Shown here: in pieces, positions 1-5,372 of the stretch | Layout: each line of letters begins with the position of its first letter | How positions within the stretch are numbered: position 1 is the stretch's first letter | NCBI GenBank assembly: GCA_015657395.1 | Contig: JADLKI010000004.1 | Span: 9,725 to 15,096 of the forward strand | DNA: 5,372 nucleotides | Origin: Spirochaetales bacterium | GTDB lineage: Bacteria > Spirochaetota > Spirochaetia > Treponematales > Rectinemataceae | Direction of reading: 5' to 3' | The notes under the pieces: model-generated | What the model saw: only the letters and a program-made list of their open reading frames with translations | Databases searched by the model: none | What the model was told of the DNA's origin: nothing | Position numbers and translations under genes: made by a program

Positions 1-870
1 CCGGGCGCGCCCCAGATCGAGAAGCCAATCGATGTGGTATACATCCAGAGGCCCAAGCGAGAGGCTCTGCATCAGCGCGCTGAGCAGAATCTGGTCTTCT
101 CCGGCGTAGACCATGCGCACCGGCGTGGAGTTCTGCCGTCCCGCGAGCACCTCTTCCATCGCCGCCAGAAAATCGTCGTCCCTGTCTTCGTCGACGCTGA
201 AATCTGCGTCCCTGTTCACCTTGAAGACGATCCCATGCAGCACTTTGAGACCCGAGAAGAGTTTGCTGCCGAATGCCAGGATGACATCCTCAAGCGGGAC
301 GATGCGGAGCGCATTTTCCTGCGGCAGGACAATGAAGCGGTCGAGATTCTTGGGCACCTGCACGACGGCGACCGAGCCATCCTCTTCGAGCCTGAAGGCC
401 ACATGGACCTGCAGACTGCCTGTCGACGGGAAAAAATCCGGTTCAAGGCGAAGCGGGGTCAGGAGAGGGTAGACATGTTCCGTAAAGAAGCGCTCGAGAT
501 ACCGCCACTCCCTGGCCGTCCACTCTTTTTCGGGAATGAGCTGAATTCCGTGCCCGGCCAGCCCCGGCAGGACGGTGCCGTGCAGATGCCCGTAGAGCAT
601 ATCGTAGAGCGCCTGTACCTTCCTGTTGATTGCGGCGAGGAGGGTCTGCGGCTCCATTCCGGCCCATTCTTCATTCGTTTGACCGATCTGCGCCGCAGCC
701 TTGACGGTAGCGACGCGCACCATGAAGAATTCATCCAGGTTTGAGGAGAATATGCGCATAAAACCGAGCTTTTCCAGCAGGGGCGTGGAAGGTTTTAGCC
801 CTTCTGCGAGGACGCGCGCGTTGTAGTCGAGCCATGAAAGCTCACGGTTCAATGTAGGAAGCTTGCTCAT
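1..870 (-). CDS. ppk1: Polyphosphate kinase 1, N-terminal 290 residues (cut by window edge)
   Basis: PPK1 reversibly transfers the terminal phosphate of ATP onto a growing inorganic polyphosphate chain. The family is about 690 residues long, so this is the first 40 percent, running off the left edge in frame with no stop. Translation from the ATG at 870 gives the N-domain hallmarks: ELSWLDYNARVL at residues 10-21 and SSNLDEFFMVRV at 42-53. Asn44 aligns with E. coli Asn45, the residue that contacts the ATP base. The head domain follows, with LTPL near residue 137 and the motif VNRDADFSVDED near 235-246. The two catalytic histidines (His435 and His592 in E. coli) lie outside the window, so activity cannot be judged. 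The start is well supported: AAGGGG sits 7 bases upstream and the family motif begins at residue 10. The gene lies 18 bases after the ppx/HD gene on the same strand, so the two are probably co-transcribed. Confidence 0.95.
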   Translation of the reverse strand, partial: MSKLPTLNRELSWLDYNARVLAEGLKPSTPLLEKLGFMRIFSSNLDEFFMVRVATVKAAAQIGQTNEEWAGMEPQTLLAAINRKVQALYDMLYGHLHGTVLPGLAGHGIQLIPEKEWTAREWRYLERFFTEHVYPLLTPLRLEPDFFPSTGSLQVHVAFRLEEDGSVAVVQVPKNLDRFIVLPQENALRIVPLEDVILAFGSKLFSGLKVLHGIVFKVNRDADFSVDEDRDDDFLAAMEEVLAGRQNSTPVRMVYAGEDQILLSALMQSLSLGPLDVYHIDWLLDLGRAR

Positions 871-877
871 GCACTCA

Positions 878-883
878 CCCCTT
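878..883 (-). promoter_or_regulatory. Shine-Dalgarno site of ppk1
   Basis: On the minus strand AAGGGG lies 7 bases before the ppk1 ATG (870-868), inside the 18-base gap after the upstream gene's TGA (891-889). Good match and spacing fix the ppk1 start. I see no -10 element or terminator in this gap, which supports one transcript for both genes. Confidence 0.75.
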
Positions 884-888
884 CAGGC

Positions 889-2478
889 TCACATCAGGAC
901 AGGCAAAAGTCCGAAGACATCTTCGAACATATCGCCCTTTTCCGCAAGCGAAAGTTTTTCGAGCGAAAAATCGAGCGATTGCGGCGGACGCATGATGAAC
1001 CTGTCTTCGGTGCGCTCGAAGGAGAGGTCCCGCACGCGCCCCGAATGGCTCCGGTCGAGGGCGTCGGCGACGCGGAGGATGGCCGCGAGCTTGAGCACGA
1101 CGATGCGTGCTTCGCGCGGAAGCGCAATGTAGTTGACGTGCGTGGGGAGCGGCGGGGTCTTGCGGTGATAGCGCGCCACATTGGAGACGATGTTGATGTC
1201 CTCCCTGTTGAGGCCGAAGATTTCCGAGTTGGCGATGATGTATTCGCTGTGCCTGTGGTGTCCGCTCGTCCGCAGGAAGGTCCCGATGTCGTGGAGAATC
1301 GCGGCGACTTCGAGGAGCATCCGCTCGTGCTTTCCGAGGCCGTGCTCTTTTTTGAGCGCATCGAACAGCTCGAGGCTCAGATTTTTGACATGGGTGGCGT
1401 GCGCCTCATCGTAGCGGAAGCGCTTTGCAAGCGCGCGCGCGGACGCGATGACCTGACGGCGGAGCTCCTCCTCGATTTTCTGATCCATGCCCTGGACCTG
1501 CGCGAGGAGGATACCTTCCCGGATAGAGGCGTTGGGCACGATGATGCTCTCTGTGCCCGTCTTCTCGAGGAACATGCGCTCAATGGTGAGGCCGGCCGCA
1601 TAGCTCTCGGCCTCGCTCCACGAGAGATGGTACTGCGCCATGCTTTCCTCAAGCGACATGTTCGCCATCGAATCGGCGAATTCGATAAACTGCGCGCGGT
1701 CGAGGACCGCGTAGTGGCTGAAGTTCTTCCCCGAGAGACAATAGGCCGCGAACCGGGCGTCCGAGCCGATGAGCACGAAGGTGCGCACGGAATCGAGCGG
1801 CAGGTCCTCCGCGAGCACATCGCAGGCGGTTTTTATATTGCTTTCGAGGTACATCTCGATAAACTGCGGTGGCTGGCGCGCGGACTCGCGGATCTGCTCG
1901 TCCATGCGGAGGGTGCCGATGCTCAAGGAATGGCTGGAGACCATCTGGCCTTTTTTGAGGAGCATGACTTCGGTCGTGCCGCCGCCCACCTCCAGAATCA
2001 TCGCGTTCGAGCGTGTAAGAAAAGAGCGTTCATCCTCAAGCGCTTTCTTTACCGCGAGATACATGAGGTAGGTTTCTTCGATGTCCTCGACGATGCGGAC
2101 GTGAAAACCGGCCTGAAGATTGATGCGGTCGATGAACGTGTCTCTGTTGGACGCTTCCCTGAGCGCACTCGTGCCGATCACCTGAATGTCCGAAGGCTGC
2201 AGACCATATCCCTGCAGGAGCTCGCTGAAGGAGCTCAGGATGGCAACAGTCTCGCGCAGGCCGTCCCGCGAAATGCTGCCCATGGTGAACACATCGCGGC
2301 CCAGGCGGGATTGCTTGGAAGCCCTGTCGAGAATTTTCAGTCCTCCCCTGGAATCGATTTCAGCGACAATGAGTCGTATCCCGGTGGATCCTATTTCTAT
2401 CGCGGCATGAAGCCCTTCCGCCGAGCCCGGCATGCCCTCTTTGGATTGCTGCAATTTTTGCGGCTGTACATCTGACAT
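889..2478 (-). CDS. ppx: Exopolyphosphatase-like Ppx/GppA protein with C-terminal HD domain
   Basis: The family hydrolyses terminal phosphates from polyphosphate or converts pppGpp to ppGpp; the polyphosphate role is favoured here because ppk1 follows 18 bases downstream. The 529 residues are close to E. coli PPX (513). The N-terminal part (about 23-330) has the actin-like ATPase fold: phosphate loop 1 is AAIEIGSTGIRL (25-36), the catalytic-glutamate region is EDIEETYLMYLAV (131-143) with Glu134/Glu135, phosphate loop 2 is LEVGGGTTE (162-170), and SLSIGTLRMDE (184-194) follows. The C-terminal part (about 340-529) is an HD domain with His363, His396-Asp397, the cluster HHRHS (407-411), His438 and VADALDRSH (470-478), so its metal ligands look intact. 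Oddities: both phosphate loops carry Glu where Asp is usual, and the usual GGT loop reads GSDARF (238-243). The ATG at 2478 has no Shine-Dalgarno site. Met16 (2433) is an alternative start, with AAAGAGGG only about 1-2 bases before it. Family certain; substrate inferred. Confidence 0.9.
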   Translation of the reverse strand: MSDVQPQKLQQSKEGMPGSAEGLHAAIEIGSTGIRLIVAEIDSRGGLKILDRASKQSRLGRDVFTMGSISRDGLRETVAILSSFSELLQGYGLQPSDIQVIGTSALREASNRDTFIDRINLQAGFHVRIVEDIEETYLMYLAVKKALEDERSFLTRSNAMILEVGGGTTEVMLLKKGQMVSSHSLSIGTLRMDEQIRESARQPPQFIEMYLESNIKTACDVLAEDLPLDSVRTFVLIGSDARFAAYCLSGKNFSHYAVLDRAQFIEFADSMANMSLEESMAQYHLSWSEAESYAAGLTIERMFLEKTGTESIIVPNASIREGILLAQVQGMDQKIEEELRRQVIASARALAKRFRYDEAHATHVKNLSLELFDALKKEHGLGKHERMLLEVAAILHDIGTFLRTSGHHRHSEYIIANSEIFGLNREDINIVSNVARYHRKTPPLPTHVNYIALPREARIVVLKLAAILRVADALDRSHSGRVRDLSFERTEDRFIMRPPQSLDFSLEKLSLAEKGDMFEDVFGLLPVLM

Positions 2479-2485
2479 AAAGTAT

Positions 2486-2494
2486 ATTATAGCA
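2486..2494 (-). promoter_or_regulatory. Extended -10 promoter element for ppx-ppk1
   Basis: The minus strand reads TGCTATAAT, a perfect TATAAT preceded by the TGn extension that can compensate for a weak -35. The best -35 I find at 18-base spacing is TGGAGC (3 of 6 matches). The hexamer ends 7 bases before the ATG at 2478, so transcription would begin at or next to the start codon. Predicted from sequence only. Confidence 0.6.
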
Positions 2495-2503
2495 TCTTTT
2501 CAC

Positions 2504-2509
2504 TATAAT
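2504..2509 (+). promoter_or_regulatory. Candidate -10 element for the lipoprotein-ABC-F operon
   Basis: A perfect TATAAT reads rightwards, with a predicted start of transcription near 2516. No good -35 is visible: at 17-base spacing the hexamer is AGTATA, which overlaps the leftward -10. There is no TGn extension. The promoter may therefore be weak or depend on an activator. Its AT-rich setting in a GC-rich window and its position before the lipoprotein gene support the call. Confidence 0.45.
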
Positions 2510-2517
2510 GCTCCATG

Positions 2518-2538
2518 GTATGCAGAATTGCTGCATAC
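2518..2538. repeat. Perfect 8-base inverted repeat (candidate operator or leader hairpin)
   Basis: GTATGCAG (2518-2525) and CTGCATAC (2531-2538) are exact reverse complements around the 5-base loop AATTG. In the rightward transcript this would fold at the very 5' end, just downstream of the predicted start near 2516 and 5' of AAGGGG (2543-2548). As DNA it is a 21-base dyad of typical operator size, lying upstream of the leftward promoter. A transcription terminator is unlikely: the stem is not GC-rich, only three T follow, and there is no upstream rightward gene to end. Confidence 0.55.
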
Positions 2539-2612
2539 TTTGAAGGGGCGTGCCTGTTCAGAATCCGGAAATCACTAGCCAGAAAGGGGCTTGCATTGTA
2601 CACTCAGCATGT

Positions 2613-4031
2613 ATGGACTCACCGGTAAGAAAAGGAAAGTGGGCTGCAGCGAAGGTATTCCTCGTTGCCGGCCTTATTGCGATACTGTTTTCCACACTGT
2701 TGTTGAGCTGTGCGAGACTTGAAGGATGGGGAGTGGTCATCTGGTCCGTCAAGGGAACTGCCGCAAAAGCCGGAACGGTGGTCCCGGTCTACCTGAAGTC
2801 GAATATCAGCAAAAGCTATGTGATCGGCCTGCCCGAGGACAAGACGAAAACCGAGGTTCCCCTTCCGTCGCTCGAGTTCTTCTCATCCAAGGGCGCTGCG
2901 GAGAAACGGGCCCAGCAGTTTGCACCCTATGCCGCCCTGTACCTTTCGGCGGGGCGCGACGGCCTTCCCGTCCGGGACAAGGCGAGCGTGAGCGCCCGGC
3001 GGGTGTACCGCCTCAGACTCGGCGAGTCCGTGAAGGTCTTGAATGCGGCCGAGGGCGAAGCGGTGTTCACCGGCGGAAAGGCTCTGCCGGGGGAGTGGTA
3101 CTTTGTGCAGGCGACCGACGGCACGCGCGGCTATGTCTTCAGCAACACGATGGTCCTCTATGAGGAGAAAGAGGGCACGACCGCGCCCGTCATCGCTTCG
3201 GCGCCCGCGCCGAGCGCTTCCCTGCTCGACATCATCTATGCAAGACCATGGCGCCCCGCCTATTACCAGATCATGATCGATGACGGCACCATCGATCCCG
3301 ACCTCTTTATCCTTCAATACGGCCTCTTCGCCGATGCCAAGAATTCGCAGGTCCGCATCGAGTTGCCCGGGTATTCGAATGCCTTCAACTTCAGCTCGGT
3401 CAGTCAGTCCGGCGATTGGCTCGTCTTCGAGAAATCCAAGCTGCGCATACGCTTCGAAAACGAGTCGAGCATTGTCGCCGACTGGAGCGGCACCGATCCT
3501 GTTCTTTCCGATGAGGGCTGGGCACAGGGTGGACAGGCGGCGCGGTTTGTGCAGCTCGACGCCTCGATCCCTGTCATGCTCTCCGGCGAGAACTCGCGGC
3601 GCGATTCGGAGCTGAAGGCCTTTTTTCAGCGAAGTTCGCAGTTACAGTCGCAGTCGAACGGCGAATCGGTCGTCACCTTCCTCTCCGACAGCGCGGGCAT
3701 CCTCAGCATCGACCTCAAAGGCAGTTTCGAGTGGAGCCATACCGAACAGCTTTCGGCGGGCTTTGCCCCCGAGCTTCCTGCCAATGCGCAGGGGGACGCC
3801 ATCACGGGCAAAATCAGGTTCGGGCTCCACCTGGGCACAGGAATTTCCTCCGCGTGGATGGGCGGATTTTCCCTGCTCGCGGGAGACAAAGCCGACAGGA
3901 AGGATTTTGTCTATCGCTTTGAAAATGGTCAGCTTGTGATTGCAAAAGCCAGCGCAGTGACACTGCGCGGCACTGTCGAGAGCCTCGACGCACGATTCTC
4001 TCCTGTGACGTACTATCTTGTGGTGAAATAG
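2613..4031 (+). CDS. SH3-domain lipoprotein of unknown function
   Basis: I do not recognise a named gene. From the ATG at 2613 the product is 472 residues. It begins with a type II signal peptide: basic stretch VRKGKW (5-10), a hydrophobic core to about residue 31, and lipobox LLSC with Cys33 as the predicted lipidated residue, so the mature protein should be membrane-anchored outside the cytoplasm. A bacterial SH3-like domain spans about 109-184, marked by GLPVRDKASVSARRVYRL, then GEWYFVQATDGTRGYVFSN. A short Ala/Pro-rich linker (about 189-202) leads to a roughly 270-residue C-terminal region with alternating polar and hydrophobic residues, probably beta-rich, that I cannot place. The start is uncertain. 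GTG at 2550 is in frame and preceded by AAGGGG, but only 1 base away, and it would add 21 residues with low-GC third positions before the signal peptide. ATG 2613 has no clear ribosome site. The layout resembles SH3 lipoproteins of treponemes, from memory. The gene ends 1 base before the ABC-F gene. Confidence 0.85.
   Translation: MDSPVRKGKWAAAKVFLVAGLIAILFSTLLLSCARLEGWGVVIWSVKGTAAKAGTVVPVYLKSNISKSYVIGLPEDKTKTEVPLPSLEFFSSKGAAEKRAQQFAPYAALYLSAGRDGLPVRDKASVSARRVYRLRLGESVKVLNAAEGEAVFTGGKALPGEWYFVQATDGTRGYVFSNTMVLYEEKEGTTAPVIASAPAPSASLLDIIYARPWRPAYYQIMIDDGTIDPDLFILQYGLFADAKNSQVRIELPGYSNAFNFSSVSQSGDWLVFEKSKLRIRFENESSIVADWSGTDPVLSDEGWAQGGQAARFVQLDASIPVMLSGENSRRDSELKAFFQRSSQLQSQSNGESVVTFLSDSAGILSIDLKGSFEWSHTEQLSAGFAPELPANAQGDAITGKIRFGLHLGTGISSAWMGGFSLLAGDKADRKDFVYRFENGQLVIAKASAVTLRGTVESLDARFSPVTYYLVVK
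4022..4026 (+). promoter_or_regulatory. Shine-Dalgarno-like site of the ABC-F gene, inside the lipoprotein gene
   Basis: GGTGA lies 6 bases before the ATG at 4033 and within the last codons of the lipoprotein gene. It can pair with the 3' end of 16S rRNA. With a stop-to-start gap of one base, the two genes are probably translationally coupled. Confidence 0.5.
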
Positions 4032-4032
4032 G

Positions 4033-5372
4033 ATGGCGTTTATTCAGCTGAGCGGGATTGCGCTCTCGTTCGGCGCCCGCGATCTCATCCGCAATGCGAC
4101 GCTCAATCTGCAGGACGGGTCCCGCGCGGCGCTGGCCGGCCCCAACGGCGCCGGCAAATCCACCCTCATGAAGATTGCGGCCGGCCTCGTCAAACAGGAT
4201 GCCGGGGAAGTCATCACCACCAAAGGCGCGCGCGTCGTCTACCTTCCGCAGACGGGCATCCGTTTCGAGAAGGGCAGGGTCCACGATATTGCCGAAGAGG
4301 CTTTTTCCTATTACCGCGGACTGCTGGACGAGCAGGAAACGATAGGGCGCTCCCTCGAATCGGAGCATCTGGGCGAAAAGGAGACCGCCCGGCTTCTCGA
4401 GCAGCACCATGAGATCGGAGAGACGCTCGAAAATGCGGGCTACTGGCGACGTGAAGAAAAAATTGCGGAGGTACTCAGGGGCCTCGACTTCAAGCCGGAG
4501 GACTTCGGGCGCCCGGCCTCCGAGCTCTCCGGCGGATGGCAGATGCGGCTGGAACTCGCGAAGGTCCTGCTCGAGGACCCCGACATCATGCTGCTCGATG
4601 AGCCCACCAACTACCTCGACCTGGAAGCGCGCACCTGGCTCGAAAATTTCCTGAGGGATTACCGCGGTGCCGTCCTCGTCGTCTCGCACGACCGCTACTT
4701 CCTCGACGTCACGGTGCGGGAAGTCTACGAACTCTTCAATGGCACGCTCACGCGCTATGCGGGCACCTACAGTCAGTACGAGGTCCGCCGTTCGCAGGAG
4801 CTCGCGGCGCTCTTCGAGGCGTGGGAGCGCCAGCAGGAGGAGATCCAGCACATCGAGGAGTTCATCCGCCGCTTCCGGTACAAGGAATCCAAGGCGCCCC
4901 AGGTGCAGAGCCGCATCAAGATGCTCGAAAAGATCAGGCCCATCGAAATTCCCGAGGGCATGAAGCGCATCCACTTCGCCTTTCCGCCCGCGCCGAGATC
5001 GGGCCAGATCGCGGTGCGGATACGCGAGCTTTCAAAGGCCTATGGCGCCATGCAGGTCATCGGGAAATTTTCGCTCGAGGTGGAGCGGGGCCAGAAGCTG
5101 GCCTTCGTCGGGCCCAACGGCGCGGGTAAATCGACGCTCATGCGGATCATCGCGGGGGCCGAGACCTCGTTCGATGGCGAAGTGAGCTTTGGGGCCAATA
5201 TCCTCACGGGCTATTTCTCCCAGGAATCCGCCGAGCTCATGGAGTCGGATTCGACTGTCGAAGAAGAAGCCGAATCCGTGTGCCCCTTCGGGATGCTCCC
5301 CAAACTGCGCAACCTGCTGGGAGCTTTTCTCTTCCGCGACGATGATATCGAGAAACCGATCTCCGTGCTCTC
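4033..5372 (+). CDS. ABC-F family ATPase, 446 residues visible (cut by window edge)
   Basis: ABC-F proteins are soluble tandem ATPases without membrane segments; characterised members bind the ribosome E site and relieve stalled translation or protect against antibiotics. The first ATPase domain has Walker A GPNGAGKST (36-44), signature LSGGWQ (165-170), Walker B with its glutamate in IMLLDEPTNYLD (185-196) and switch histidine in SHDRYFLD (218-225). A charged, helical interdomain linker (about 248-310) ends in a basic segment, KAPQVQSRIKMLEK (about 286-299), as in the P-site tRNA-interacting linker of this family. The second Walker A is GPNGAGKST (360-368). The window ends at PISVL plus two bases of a serine codon, exactly where the second LSGGE signature would begin; about 80-200 residues are probably missing. 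ATG 4033 is fixed by an in-frame fit to the conserved N-terminus and by GGTGA 6 bases upstream. Subfamily and antibiotic role cannot be assigned. The motif has Tyr194 where His (EPTNHLD) is most common. Confidence 0.93.
   Translation, partial: MAFIQLSGIALSFGARDLIRNATLNLQDGSRAALAGPNGAGKSTLMKIAAGLVKQDAGEVITTKGARVVYLPQTGIRFEKGRVHDIAEEAFSYYRGLLDEQETIGRSLESEHLGEKETARLLEQHHEIGETLENAGYWRREEKIAEVLRGLDFKPEDFGRPASELSGGWQMRLELAKVLLEDPDIMLLDEPTNYLDLEARTWLENFLRDYRGAVLVVSHDRYFLDVTVREVYELFNGTLTRYAGTYSQYEVRRSQELAALFEAWERQQEEIQHIEEFIRRFRYKESKAPQVQSRIKMLEKIRPIEIPEGMKRIHFAFPPAPRSGQIAVRIRELSKAYGAMQVIGKFSLEVERGQKLAFVGPNGAGKSTLMRIIAGAETSFDGEVSFGANILTGYFSQESAELMESDSTVEEEAESVCPFGMLPKLRNLLGAFLFRDDDIEKPISVL

Larger units (their letters stand above)
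2486..2509. repeat. Inverted repeat formed by the two opposed -10 elements
   Basis: ATTATAG (2486-2492) and CTATAAT (2503-2509) are exact reverse complements, separated by 10 bases. The arms contain the outward-facing -10 hexamers of the leftward and rightward transcripts. The symmetry could simply reflect two consensus promoters back to back, or it could be a protein-binding site. Confidence 0.6.

Noticed and set aside
34..744. 236-codon open frame on the plus strand
   Set aside because: Antisense to ppk1, whose minus-strand translation matches the family across all 290 residues.
979..2475. 498-codon open frame on the plus strand opposite the ppx/HD gene
   Set aside because: It lies almost wholly antisense to a gene with clear conserved motifs, its translation is Arg/Glu/Asp/His-rich without any recognisable domain, and long antisense frames are expected in GC-rich coding DNA.
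2472..2477. CTGACA as a -35 for the rightward promoter
   Set aside because: It is 26 bases from the TATAAT at 2504, too far for a sigma-70-type promoter, and it overlaps the ppx start codon.
2518..2538. Rho-independent terminator reading of the inverted repeat
   Set aside because: Only three T follow the stem, the stem is not GC-rich, and no gene ends before it on either strand.
3814..4974. 386-codon open frame on the minus strand opposite the ABC-F gene and lipoprotein end
   Set aside because: The plus strand there encodes unmistakable ABC-F motifs. The antisense translation has no recognisable domain and follows from codon bias.
4033..5372. ABC-F gene as an antibiotic-resistance determinant
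   Set aside because: Only the first part is visible, nothing marks a resistance subfamily, there is no leader-peptide attenuator before it, and it sits in a housekeeping context.

Overview
The window is a GC-rich bacterial segment that looks chromosomal. It holds four protein genes in two divergent pairs around one short intergenic region. I see no RNA genes, CRISPR arrays, insertion sequences or attachment sites. The only non-coding stretch is about 70-135 bases (from 2479 to 2549 or 2612, depending on a start codon). No stretch above 300 bases lacks a gene.

Minus strand, reading leftwards from 2478: a Ppx/GppA-type exopolyphosphatase fused to a C-terminal HD domain (2478-889), then, 18 bases later, the N-terminal 290 residues of polyphosphate kinase 1 (870-1), cut by the window edge. 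These form a two-gene operon for breaking down and making inorganic polyphosphate, with the hydrolase gene first. The hydrolase has unusual residues in all three phosphate or nucleotide loops that I can locate, including Glu where Asp is usual in both phosphate loops.

Plus strand, reading rightwards: a lipoprotein with a type II (lipobox) signal peptide, a bacterial SH3-like domain and an unrecognised C-terminal domain (2613-4031; possible earlier start at 2550). After a single base comes an ABC-F ATPase (4033 to the window end, cut just before its second signature motif).

The intergenic region is compact and ordered. A TATAAT hexamer on each strand points outwards, the two forming a perfect 7-base inverted repeat. 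Next to it is a second perfect inverted repeat (8-base arms, 5-base loop) near the expected 5' end of the rightward transcript. The leftward hexamer is an extended -10 only 7 bases from the ppx ATG, so that mRNA may be leaderless.

Organism: the lipoprotein and the gene set resemble what I remember of treponeme-like spirochaetes (Spirochaetota), with higher GC than the well-known treponemes. This comes from protein character alone and is tentative.

Most of this is recognisable housekeeping. I do not see a clearly new multi-gene system. The points most worth checking are the altered hydrolase active site, the overlapping divergent promoters with their two dyads, and the unrecognised lipoprotein domain.
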